Origin: Physcomitrium patens
Taxonomy: Eukaryota > Streptophyta > Bryopsida > Funariales > Funariaceae
Direction of reading: 5' to 3'
Length of the DNA: 64,000 bases
Assembly (NCBI RefSeq): GCF_000002425.4
Contig: NC_037256.1
Location: forward strand, 12,185,556-12,249,555
The notes beneath the pieces were generated by a model. It searched no databases, was not told the DNA's origin, and saw nothing but the letters and a program-made list of their open reading frames with translations. How positions within the stretch are numbered: the first letter of the stretch is position 1; every line of letters starts with the position of its first letter. Positions 1 through 10,819 of the stretch are shown piece after piece. A program made the translations under genes and the position numbers.

Positions 1-149
1 AAATTATATACTTTTTTATTGTTTCTTACAAATTATCTTGACACATATAAATGGGATTTTTCTAAGAAATAAAACATAGTTATTTAAGGCACAAATATTA
101 AAAGATGCTTTAAATAAAATTAAAAGACAATAAGTTTTTTTAAAATATT

Positions 150-350
150 TTATTAAACTTAGAAATAATTCAAGATTCATGCATCTATTGTATAAGATAG
201 CTTGGATATAACACAACGAAGCAAAGAAGTATTTTAATTGGTTGTAAAGAAGGGAACTTGAGAAACATGGAAATCAAAGTATATGGGAATGTAGGAGCAA
301 AGGAATGGATGGATGTGCCAGAGATTGCAATGCTCAATAATATAAGTTTC
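150..350 (+). repeat. Dispersed repeat family, copy 1
   Basis: Shares two landmarks with copies near 38.0 and 47.8 kb. The A block (AAACATGG...GGGAATGTAGGAGCA...GATGTGCC, about 245-345) and the B block (TATAAGATAGCTTGG, about 189-205) are both present, but here B precedes A. Unclassified; no coding content. Confidence 0.45.
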
Positions 351-966
351 AGCTAGTTTATTATATATCAAAGGTTCTTTTAATTATTTTATACCATTAT
401 TGATAGTTGAATCCATTCAAGAATATATTAACATCTTTTAAAATAATATTAATTTGAAAATATAAAATAAAATAAATACCAAATAGATAAAGAATATAAT
501 ATTTTATATGTTATAAAATACCAACTTAGATATGTTTTTATATCCTTTAAAAGAAGAACTTAGAAAACATATAATTTTATTGGATTCGACATCCAAAAAT
601 CTTTTCTTATTTCACAAATTTTTGTTAGATTATTTTTCAAGTATTTTTTTCAAAAGTTTTATTATTAACATTAAAACCTGAAAATATATATCTTTTAAAA
701 AACAAGGATAGGTGTTTCATCTATATATAGTTGCTAATGAGAAAGTCATATAGTATCTTTTTAAGAACCACAATATGCATAAGAAAAGTGTCAAGGTTTT
801 GGAACACTTCTAAAATAGCTTAATTACTTCACTAAATAGGTTCAAGAAGATAGCACCGCAAACCAATTTCCAAAGAGATTACACAATGGTGATTGATCCT
901 AATTGCAATATGAAATTACAACAAATTACTATTTATATGTGTATACACATGTTTAAAAGAATACAT

Positions 967-1011
967 TGGTGACGTGACCAGATTATTCTTGATATTACCA
1001 TCACGTCACCA
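967..1011. repeat. Perfect 11-bp inverted repeat carrying two ACGT-core (TGACGTG) sites
   Basis: TGGTGACGTGA at 967-977 is the exact reverse complement of TCACGTCACCA at 1001-1011, with a 23-base spacer. Each arm contains TGACGTG, the core bound by plant bZIP factors. It lies about 720 bases beyond the stop codon of the STOP1-like gene. It could be a terminator-like hairpin, a paired bZIP site, or chance; the perfect arms are seen, the function is not. Confidence 0.6.
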
Positions 1012-1521
1012 TTTACTAATAAAAATCCCATAGGCTTCATCACTTACAACATACCCATCTTTCAGGGGTGAGAGGGTATAAACACCAGTTACCAATGCCA
1101 AACATGGAATAGCAAAGATATCCAATCTTAGACTGCCCAGCATAAGACTAAGGTGATGCAAAGACAGAGTCTTGCTCCACGAGTAAAAGAAAATCTACGA
1201 TTTCCTTCTTGGTGAAGAGATGCTATGAACTCATTCACTATTCCAGCCCCATTAAGTGGAGTTCAATCCAGCAGCAAAGCAATAAGGAAAAAGCAAGTCA
1301 CTACTGACATACTTTATTAACAAGCCGCAAACACAAAATGGAGCTTGGGCAAGGAACCAAACACTGAATGGGTTCGGACGCCGAACAAGGGGGAAGCGAG
1401 AGACCAACAGTGCAGAGCCTCCTCCATTTATCCATCCAGTAGCTTGTTCAGCTCATAAGCTCTTCACTTCACTCTCTCCATCTCTCATGCTGAACAGCTT
1501 GATAACTTAAACCAACTGGGG

Positions 1522-1548
<27 letters not shown>
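1522..1548. repeat. Homopolymer A27 (T27 on the gene strand)
   Basis: An uninterrupted run of A on the + strand, equal to a T tract in the probable 3' untranslated region of the leftward zinc-finger gene, about 190 bases past its stop codon. Such runs vary in length and are prone to sequencing error. Confidence 0.9.
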
Positions 1549-1554
<6 letters not shown>

Positions 1555-1734
1555 CATAAACCTCGCACTTCAATGTACACACATCTATCCAGTTTAAAGA
1601 CTTGGAACTGGTGGGTTCTTTCAAGAACTCGAGATTCGGCGAAACTCCGCAGCAAACCGGAGATGTGCTTATATGCTTTGATAGCAAACCAATTCCCAGT
1701 AGATGCCACATCTTCAAGTAGCCTAGAGAATCCG

Positions 1735-3803
1735 TCAGTCAAAGAATCTTCTGGAAGCGTTGTTTTCAGAACCGAAAGATCCCGAATTAGGAGACCCTTG
1801 ATTGTCCTGAGCTGAATTACCACCACCTCCACCGCCAGCTTCTGACTCTTGCATGACCACTACTACAGGAGTGTGACCCGCAAATAGATTGATGTGACCA
1901 AAGAGCTTGTCTTTCCGTGAAAAAGTAGTTCCGCACGAGCATTGCCACCTCTCACGTCCACAGTGCTTCTCATGAGTCTTTAAGTCTGCTACTACTGAAA
2001 ATTTCTTCGTCATGCATTTCTGGCAGGTGAGAACCTTAGGACAATGACTGCGGCGGTAATGATTCTTCACACACAGCATAGTTTTCAACGGCTGGAACTT
2101 GCGATGTTCTTTGTTCCTTTTACATCCCACACAAGGACAGGAATATCGCCTTAATCGAGTTGCTGAGGTATCAGGATAATCCTTGTCAGGACGTGCAAGC
2201 GCCGCAGGAGTCTTATATTCGTCTCCATGACCCCGCATATGCATCCTTAAATTGGCGTCACGCTTGAAACCCTTCCCACAAATCTCACAAAAATGTGTGT
2301 GCTCAGCCAAAATCTCCGAGGCATTCATCTCTACAAGATCAAATGAACCAGGAATGATGTTTTCACCATCACCATCGCCGTCACTATCATCGTCGCTGCG
2401 TGATTCCGTATCAAGATTCTCTAGACCACCGCTCACACCGCCCAACTCATTGGAAATAAAAGTATTTGTACCTGCTGCAAGTGAGTTATCTAACAGATTA
2501 GAATCCTTATTGGCAACTCTACGTCGCTTACCACCCCCTGCAACACTTCCCAAATCTTTGCCTCCTCCACTGCATATCTGATTTTGAAGCAATGTTCCAG
2601 AACTACCCCTACCAGCAGAAGGTTGTCCACTAAGATTCTGTGGTCCTGTTAAGTCTCCATCGCTATTCAGGCCGGGAAAACTGGTTCCTCCACTTGGAAA
2701 TCTGAGTCCACAATTGTCAGAGAGGACACTTGAATTCACTCCTGCACCAACCCCTGAAACTACCTCCGCTGGAGTACCAAAATTATTTCCCATTGAAGTT
2801 CCCAGCGATGAGCATCTCTGGGGTGCTCTCAAAGGTTCCCCCACAGTATCCTGCTGGAAGAAATTTGACTGCTGCCCGACAGAAGCTTGAAGCAATTGGC
2901 TCAGAGGCAATTCTGCGGACTGATTTCCTTGACCTCCTGAATTCTCAAATGATTGAGGAAGGAGACCAATGGCTACCATTGCAAGCTGAGAGATAATGCT
3001 CACAACAGCAGCGCTAGCTGCTTGCTGCTGGGCAACTGTATTCCCCTCAATTTGGCTGTGCGCGGTGTGAGAAATAAGTGGCACTAAGGCTTGCAGCTGC
3101 GAAATCCTTTCCTGCAGCATGGAGAGATGTTCCATAATGGTTTGTACATTCTGATCCACTGTAGATTGACAGGAGAGATTCTCCGAAAAATTTGAATTCA
3201 TCAGCTGGCTGCTGAACTGAAGCTGATCAAAATTTGAGGCCATGTTCCCATGCTGCAGATGCTGCAACATCTCTCCCATTCTATCACCACTTCTAATCCC
3301 TCCCCCACCACTACCCCCTATCGGCACTAATTGCGAGTGTGATCGATGATTTTGATGAGCTTGAGCTTGCTCCTGTATCATCCATATCAAATAAGCAAGG
3401 CAAATGATCCGGAATCAGTTCGCCAAGAAGTTTCCCATTTGGAAAAGAGGGCCTTAAAGATTCAATACAAGCACCGACTTAAGAGAACCTGGAACTTATC
3501 CAAATTACAGATAACAGAACATCTTGTACGTACGCATTGACCGTCAACCACGAGAAAAGACATAACATGAACGCTGTAGAAATGTTTCTAAAAAGTAGTG
3601 CAATGTTGATAACGAGACACATCACTGACCTGTGCATTGACGCCCAATGCAAAGTCAAGAGGTAAAGACTGTAAAAGTTGATTCTGATGAGGATGCAATG
3701 GCACCGTGTTCGAAAATTGCCTCAGATGCTGACCAAGGAAGGCGAAAGTCAACAAGGAATCGTTGGATGGACTTGAAGACTGTTGCTGACTGGCACCCTG
3801 CAT
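1735..3803 (-). CDS. STOP1: STOP1-type C2H2 zinc-finger transcription factor
   Basis: Coding exons are 3630-3803 and 1735-3372, separated by an intron (3373-3629) with donor CAG|GTCAGT and acceptor ATACAG|GAG; the model gives 603 residues. STOP1 (SENSITIVE TO PROTON RHIZOTOXICITY 1) proteins are nuclear factors that switch on genes for tolerance of acid soil and aluminium, such as organic-acid transporters. The evidence is the four-finger block typical of the family. Finger 1 is at about residues 418-440 ([20 protein letters not shown]), the long CPCVGC...HYRRSHC finger at 468-501, the CQKCMTKKF finger at 507-529, and a final [16 protein letters not shown] finger at about 534-558. The N-terminal half is Gln/Ser/Gly-rich. 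An acidic stretch ([12 protein letters not shown]) lies just before finger 1, and the tail is glycine-rich. The start (Met-Gln-Gly, at 3803) is the first in-frame ATG of exon 1 if a leader intron ends at 3855. An upstream in-frame ATG at 3875 exists only in unspliced sequence, so the start is the least certain part. An exon-2-only reading would miss the first 58 residues. Confidence 0.93.
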
Positions 3804-6000
3804 CGTGCTCACGCCCTTCCTAGCCAAATAATCTGTCGAAAGAACTTCACCAGACTTAACAAAACAGAAAAGCAATCATCAAGCTAATGATCTTCACTAA
3901 GTAGCAAAAAGAGCTCAGTAGCATCAACGCATCTCATATGCAACATAGATGATTGGCATCCAGGGAATGTATGATGAGTACCTTAACGACAGAAGACAGA
4001 AGTCCGTCCCACAAGGTTCAGAGGACCGTCTCTCATCACCTGGAACTGGCGAAGTTGCACTCGAATAAAAATCACAGTTCACATGAAGTGGGCACCAGCA
4101 ACCCCACCAGATCTCCGTGACTGATGTGACACTGGAAAAAAGCTCATATAGAACGGAACCTAACTAATCTCAAGGCTCCGGAAACTGCGCAAGCACCAGG
4201 GCTTCAGATCGAAAGCGTTTCCACAAATGACGGTCAACCGAAACTATCTCCAAGGATCTGTGTACGACTAATTTACCCAATTGAACCCGATTGTTTTCCA
4301 GATTTCTCGTTGTGCCTCTGTGCAGATGGAGAGCAAGTGCGTCCTATCACAAGCATTGGTTGAGGAACACTCGCACATACGCACTGCGTCACTGAGATTA
4401 CGAAGCCCACCTCGTGATACATTGTCGAACCCAATCTGCACAATCAAGAAGAAATCTCATCACAACCATAGAACATTAACGAGAAGAAACTACTTGCAAA
4501 ATCACCGTACAGGACCTGCTATCATCCGTGCTCGAGAATTACATACATAGTGATAATAAACAGCTAAGAATTATTCCTCAAACCCTTGCTATACACTGCT
4601 CTTGGCTTCGAGAGGTAAAACTTCAAGAATTCGGACACTTCCTCATGCCTCGACTGAACAAATTTAGCAGAAAATCCAAGCATGACTATACCTGATAGTC
4701 CAATGTTAAGGAGCCCTTCGAATCCGACGACTTGATGACAACAGAATCATCGAACACGATAGGTCGATACTGCACGATATCTTCAGATGGGCTAGCTGCA
4801 TAGAACAATGGAGAAAAAAATTATCTAAGCCTATTGGAGCTCAAACCAACACAGCAGCTCAACGAAACGAAAGACATCCAATTCATCAAGGCCAGAATAA
4901 GGCAATTGCAAGCACCAGGGAAGAAAACCAATCAAGGGAGACAGAGACTTGCAATCCCAAAACGCTAGTAGATAGTGCTCAACAGGTGTAAAACAAACAC
5001 GCAAAACGAAACGAAGCTGAATTGATAGTATCTTCGAAACCGCACAAGCAACCTGCACTGCAGAATTTAAGCAGGCACAGCGAGAAGAATTCCCGTGAAG
5101 ATTCCATTGATCCGACACAGTTACAAACAGCAACTCGGTCATTCTACCAGACCCAAGATTCCCAACCCTGAATGCGAACATCAGGACTCCAAGACTAAGA
5201 AAAGAACCTCCACACAGACCCAACGCGAAATTCAAGGATGAATCCGTCAGAGGAGCACAGGAGCGCTGTCATCAAAGACGACGACTCAACAAGACTGCTC
5301 CAACACACAACCCTCTCCTCCTTCTCTCCCTCCCGAACATAAGCACCTCACTAGGAACATGCCACGCAACCCAACACAAAGCAAACCGCCTAAGTTCCTA
5401 CTTTTCAAAAACTCTCTCTCTCAAGTCCCAGTTGATACGCCTCGCACAGTACCAAACATCAGTAAATCAACCTAGAGTTGGGAAACGAACCCAAGTCGCG
5501 CAAACAGAAGTCGTACCCACACGAACGGGAATGCGCCTAGTCGCTCAGAACACAATCTAGTTGGCTCAAGCGCTGCCGGTCGAGATACCGGAACCCCCAG
5601 ATGCAACCGCCTGGGTGCAAAAACCCGGAAGAATACAAGAAACAGAGGAAGAAGAAGAAGAAGGAAGATGACGAACAAGAGGGTAAGCGGTGGGTGCTGG
5701 GGGAAAAATAAATAAATAAATAAATAAATAAATACTCGGGCCCCGCTTCTCTATACCCATAATCTCATCCCCACAACCGAACGAACAAGGCGACAGAAAC
5801 GGCAAGAAAAACACACAAATGGGCGCGCGGCGGGGAGGGAGAGGGGAAGCGAGTGAGTGAGTCTTCGTGGAACGAGAATCCGGCGCCTTCTTCCTCCTCC
5901 TCGGTGGCTCCGATCCCCACGTAGCTGTTGAAGCAGCAACACACGGCGCACCGGCTCGAATCTGGTAGGCTCAGCTACTCCCCGCTTCCCGCGGTAAGGG
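3804..6000 (-). promoter_or_regulatory. Probable long, intron-containing 5' leader and promoter of the STOP1-like gene
   Basis: The sequence is GC-richer than the flanks and has no convincing protein. Splice signals on the minus strand suggest leader exons at about 3804-3854, 3982-4435 and 4692-4795. The inferred introns are 3855-3981 (donor AAG|GTACTC, pyrimidine-rich acceptor ending TTGTTAAG) and 4436-4691 (donor CAG|GTATAG, acceptor TTGATTGTGCAG). A third intron has its acceptor at 4796 (TATGCAG) and an unplaced donor above 5.2 kb. An (AAAT)n run lies at about 5704-5733. Several short ATG-started frames occur and could act as upstream ORFs in the mRNA. The boundaries are inferred from splice-site appearance only. 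Confidence 0.5.
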
Positions 6001-6027
6001 CATCCCCGGGACCGCAGCCCACGCACG

Positions 6028-6660
6028 ATGATCTTCATCATCATCGAAGTAGACGAAGATGAAGCTCTAGGGCATCATCTGCATCAACGAAGGAAACTGA
6101 AGACGCCGAAATCGCTCGCCCAATTACCAACTGCTCCGATACTGGGCCGCTTCTCTTCGTCGGGGCCCAGCTTCGCCCCTCAGGCTCCGCCTCTCCGTCG
6201 CCGAAGTCTCATCCATTTGGGTGGATGTACGTGTCTCTTTTCATTCATCTGTATGCCGACCATTACTGTGGATGGTTTTTTTTTTATTAGGGAGTTCATG
6301 GTTTTGACGTGTGGAATAAACTAGGTTCTTGTTTGATTTTTAATTGAGAGTTTTGGTTTTGGAGAAGATTTGTATGATTGTGTTTTGTATGTTGTGCCAA
6401 TGAGTTGGATATTCCCTTTGATGGCTTTAGGGGTGTGTTTTTTTTATGGGTTGTGCAAATTTGGTACGAGTTTTATTACATTAGTGTATGGTTTATTTGA
6501 TTTGTGATGTTGTGGTGTAGACAATTGTGTATAATGATGATGATGGTGGTTAAGTGGTTTTGAAAATAATAAAAAGAACAAGCACATCTACAAACTTGCT
6601 CCCTCCGCAATTTGTTTACTGAGACCACCAAGATTATCAACATCATGTTTTTAACTGTAG

Positions 6661-6698
<38 letters not shown>

Positions 6699-8237
6699 GA
6701 AACTAATTATCCGAATAAGTATTTATGCCAGATCAATCTATAAAATATATAAACAGATTATTGTTTGTACCTAATGTAATTACTATTTTCAGACTGTAAT
6801 AATTTATGTTTTGATAAATATTAATACTAAAATATAGTGAACATGAATGCAACTAAATAAAAAATAATAATTCCTTTTGAAAAAAATATATAAATTAACA
6901 ACGGAATGAATGTGTGTGTATTTGTGTGGTGCATTACAATCTATTGTTCAATCAACATTTTTTCGCTAGTTGTGTTGTAAATAGTAATATTATAGTACAA
7001 CCGCTAGTGTTTATTCCTTTTACTGATCACGTGAAGACATTTTAAAATTATTTTTATTAACCAGTGTGGTTGTAAAAAGTTAAAGACAAGTTTTTGCCCT
7101 TGGATACTTCAATTTTGTGTATTATAATCAAAAATTCAAACATTAATACTACTATTTTGATATTGTATTATTATTTTAATACAATAAACACTGATATATA
7201 TATATATATATACACACATACATACACAGATTACTATATTGCACAATAGAAATATATGTAAATTAATAAACTGATACATATATTTTGGTCATTTTAACAT
7301 ATGTATGTATGTATGTATGTGTTTAACATTTATATATATATATTTATTTGTAGATGTTACGCAAATTTGAATAATATGCACAAATGTATTACTATCAAAA
7401 TACACAATAAGGTGCAAAAATTATATCAATTTGACTTTTACAGTATAAGGTAGTAAATCTAAACTTCTTTGTCATTTGATTCAAAGTAAAAAATACAGTA
7501 AAGATAAGATGAATTTATATTAAAGGCAGCTTTATTTTTAAAAAACAAAAACAAAAACAAAATATAGATAAAGACAACACAAAAACAAGGATAATAGACG
7601 CAACATAATTTTTATAGTCATCATAATTAATGATTGTAATAAGATAAGTGCATAAAAAAAGGATGTTCTTAAAAGGTTGCATATTTAGAAATGTTTGGTT
7701 CAACGACTTCATGGATTAGACAAAGCATTAAGAGATGGAAAATAATTCACATATAAATACAGAAGAGGGTTGTTTGTACAAAAGGTTTTGATTTAATGTA
7801 ACTAAGCATGAATTTGGTTATCTGTAGAATTTTATATTATTTGTTACTATAGATATATCATAAAAGCAAATGCTACATTAGACAATAAACACCATTATGT
7901 AAAGTTGCACTGTAATTGAGACCAATTTTGCAACTGTGTTGCCTGCATCATATCATCAAATGATTATTTATTGTGATGCACTGTGTTGAAAACAAGTTTG
8001 TTGCATTGCACCACATTAAAGAATATATACGTTGTAATATTCATTATTGATGAAATAGTGGAACTGTATATTTTTTCATCTTAAGATGGTGTGCATAGTC
8101 GTTGGTTTTGAAGTTTATATTTTTCACAATAACTATTTAGATGCAAAAATAAATTGAATATATTCATTTGAATCTACATATATAAAAAAAGTTGTGAATT
8201 AATATTTGCATATTTAAGCAGATTTTTGTTACAAAGT
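6028..8237. other. AT-rich intergenic tract with microsatellites
   Basis: No gene is recognised. After about 6.3 kb the sequence becomes strongly AT-rich and carries a (TA)n run at 6665-6696, a shorter one at about 7193-7211, and a (TATG)n run at about 7300-7320. Open frames are short and low-complexity. This tract ends at the sharp left edge of the inverted-repeat arm. Confidence 0.7.
6665..6696. repeat. (TA)n microsatellite
   Basis: About 16 uninterrupted TA units are visible in AT-rich intergenic DNA. Confidence 0.9.
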
Positions 8238-9381
8238 GGATGTGGATTTGAGGACGTGGGATAAGAACCTCCGTCAAACCCTAATCCTGTCTCGGCGCTT
8301 GCTTGCTTGCTTGCTAGTTTATATAAGAATACGTTGGCTCACTCGGTTTACCAAACCTTCTGTCTCCTCCCTTCTCGTCGTGAGGTAACTTGCACTCTTC
8401 ATCTCTCGATTGTGCACACACATGCCCTTTGAGTCCGACAGGCGACATTGTCTTACGACCATGCAGCATTTCTATGTGTAGGGTTTAAGTGTCGATTGTC
8501 GTGGCTCGGTTGTTGTCACCTGTAGTTGCGACATGGCGAGACCTTGTGGGCTGTTTGTATGGTGTTTTTAGAATCTTCTCGGGCACTGTGTGGGTGGGTC
8601 CTTAGGTGCCTTGTGATATGAAGAAAGAAAAATTGGCTGATCTAGTGATGGAATCAGTATAAAATGTCTTCAAAGTTTTCTGATCACAGTGGAGCCACCC
8701 ACACTGTATCTAGGAGCCGGGTGGCTGAGGAGTATTGTGTGTGGGAGGAGTCGTAGTTAATGGAGGAAAGTACAATGCTCTGGTTCTGGATTTGGCGGTC
8801 AGCAGACTAGTTCCTGCGGTCCTAATTGGAATCGGAGTAGAAGGAAACTTGATCTATCGTTTCAGTGCTTGCGGCACACAATGCCTATGGGTTACTGATT
8901 GTTGCTCAAGGACAAGTGGTTAAATGGTTTTGGCGTAGTGGCAGAGGTCCTGAGTTATGTGGTAGTTGTGTCAGATGCGCGGCATAGTGTTTCGGAATGA
9001 GTGGAGGTTTGGTGACGGGGGCGGTACTCTTGGCGGGGTACGGCCTTGACAATTACGGAGCGGTGATTTGCATTCATTGGATGCGGTTGTGGCCGCAGAG
9101 TCCTGTGTCAACGTCACAGACAGATGGTTTCGCGTGATGAGGGTGTGAGTCGTTGGCGCATACCGTCTCCGCGAAAGCGAGGTTGCATATTCCATTGCCC
9201 TGGGGAGCAGCGTCGCAGCAGTGACCCTCTGGGACAGACCATGCAACGTACAAGTGTATGAAAATGTTAATTGGAGAAAAGTGACGATATTTTACATCCG
9301 TTACCACTCCGAAAGTTAACGTGTGGTCGAACATGAAACCATGGCCGTGGCTCTGATCTCTCTCCCGTAGGGTTATTGAGT
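8238..9381 (+). repeat. Left arm of a 1.14-kb near-identical inverted repeat
   Basis: This segment is the reverse complement of 42055-43189. Aligning line by line, I find one substitution near the outer end, one beside a tandem repeat, and an 8-base length change there (five versus three TTGC-like units at about 8297-8316). The long middle is identical, and a few differences return in the last about 25 bases at the inner end. Similarity stops abruptly outside both ends, and I see no target-site duplication. From the outer edge inwards the arm carries AAACCCTAA (about 8276), a TATA box (TTTATATAAG, about 8318-8327), a pyrimidine-rich leader, and a donor-like GAG|GTAACT (about 8382-8390). It therefore resembles the promoter and 5' end of a housekeeping gene. 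Short open frames of 62-91 codons are identical between arms only because the DNA is. Confidence 0.95.
8276..8390 (+). promoter_or_regulatory. Promoter-like block inside the left arm: telo-box, TATA box, leader, splice donor
   Basis: In order: AAACCCTAA (telo-box), a GCTT tandem, TTTATATAAG (TATA box), a pyrimidine-rich run with TCTCCTCCCTTCTC, then GAG|GTAACT resembling a 5' splice site. Telo-box plus TATA architecture is common in plant ribosomal-protein and translation-factor genes. No matching coding exon follows inside the arm, so this looks like a captured or duplicated gene 5' end. Activity is unknown. Confidence 0.5.
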
Positions 9382-10819
9382 TGACGAAGTAGTTACCAAG
9401 CGAATTTTCGTTCTACGACTCCAGGAGTATACAAAAGATAAATATCTCCTGGATGATATGTTTAAATTCACTTCAAGCGGATGAACAGCAAATGGCTGAT
9501 AATTAACCGATTGGTAGAAAAATGCATCATTAAAATTGTAACAAATTTCCCGTGAAGGTCACTTTTCCATTTTCCTTAATATTACTCAGACTTGAGAGAA
9601 TAACCTAGCTAATCGACTTATTGAGAGTGAAGTATGCCCTACCATTTGCACGCATATTTCATCGGCTTCGAAAAATGCGCTGCGTGACTCTTTAATTATA
9701 TTCATATCCTCGCTTCAAATTGTTCTTCTACAAGTATCATAAATACTCTTAAGACATAGACTAGCTTGCCTACATGTGAGCGATACTATCACATCACCAT
9801 TCATCTTATACCGACGAAATGGTAAAAACTAAATGATTTATATAACGCTGCATCAAAATAAAGATAAAGTGTAATTGACTATTATATTTGCATCTTATCA
9901 TATAGTAAATCAAAACAACCTCCAAATATTTCTACCAGCCGTCATGATGAGGTGAAATTCAAGCAACGAATAATAAGGGACATCTGCAATTGAAGATATG
10001 ATGTTGATGAGCGGTTGTCAGACCTATTCCCTCAGTCCAAGGACCCTGCGGCAACTTCATAAATTCTTGCTTTCGTAAAAGTAGATGTGCGACTTAGGAT
10101 GGGAGCAACATAGGAAAGAGAAGTTACGATATACGCATATTACATGTTGTAATTACGTACATACAAATCTGCGACAGAAGAGTGGCAATATTAGGAAAGG
10201 TGATACTGAAGGAAAACCACAAATGGATCTCAAGTAGTATTTTCAATTTGTAATTTAGTGATTAAGTTTTACTTCTTGAATATACATCTCAAGAAGGAAA
10301 ATCCCACACTTTCATTCAGTGCAGTGGTGGTTGACCACTTAGTTGAAGGACAACACCCGTCATTTACATCGTGATCATGGAAAGTGAGTTGCAGGTGCCC
10401 CTACACCAGAACTATTCGCTTACAACTACGTCCTACATACAGAACGTTCAAGGTACCAACATAAACTGTATGAAGAGCTTCACGATACCCTCTCATATGC
10501 AGTGTTGCTGGAACTAACTAGAAATCTTAGGGGTCAATAAAAAACGAAGAAAAGGAAGAAAAGTCCGCGACATGACTGTACTTCAGATATTAAAAGAGGA
10601 AAATCATTCCATTAAAATGAACATGATAATAGCGCAGCTACTGGTACCATACATGCACTCCATTGTTGGGTATACAAGGTGCCTATCCAACACACCAACA
10701 GAATCCACTCAAACAACCCCATCACAAGAAGTAAAACCACATAAATGGATCACAAATAATGGGCTCATGTCATTAATGGACTGGAATTCAGATCAACCTT
10801 AGGGGGAGCAGAATTAACC
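9382..10819. other. Intergenic; probable 3' flank of the tryptophan synthase gene
   Basis: Moderate GC without a recognisable gene. The part nearest 10820 probably contains the 3' untranslated region of the leftward tryptophan synthase gene. Open frames (for example 10572-10802) show no family resemblance. Confidence 0.5.

Larger units (their letters stand above)
1..1450. other. AT-rich intergenic tract and 3' flank of the STOP1-like gene
   Basis: No coding region is supported here. The first 360 bases are AT-rich and include a dispersed-repeat copy (about 150-350). Bases 1015-1450 are less AT-rich and probably hold part of the 3' untranslated region of the zinc-finger gene, which is transcribed leftwards. 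I cannot place a polyadenylation site with confidence. A perfect 11-bp inverted repeat lies at 967-1011 and is listed separately. Confidence 0.5.

Noticed and set aside
2252-2996. Plus-strand frames of 88-109 codons across the zinc-finger gene
   Set aside because: They are antisense shadows of the Ser/Gly-rich coding exon.
6028-6324. 98-codon frame as a divergent partner of the STOP1-like gene
   Set aside because: Histidine- and serine-rich low-complexity sequence without a recognised domain or splice context; better read as the promoter edge.
8735-9334. Open frames of 62, 86 and 91 codons in the left arm with identical twins in the right arm (42101-42700)
   Set aside because: Identity between copies follows from the near-identical DNA, the frames overlap on both strands, and none resembles a protein family. 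The arm looks like promoter and leader sequence.
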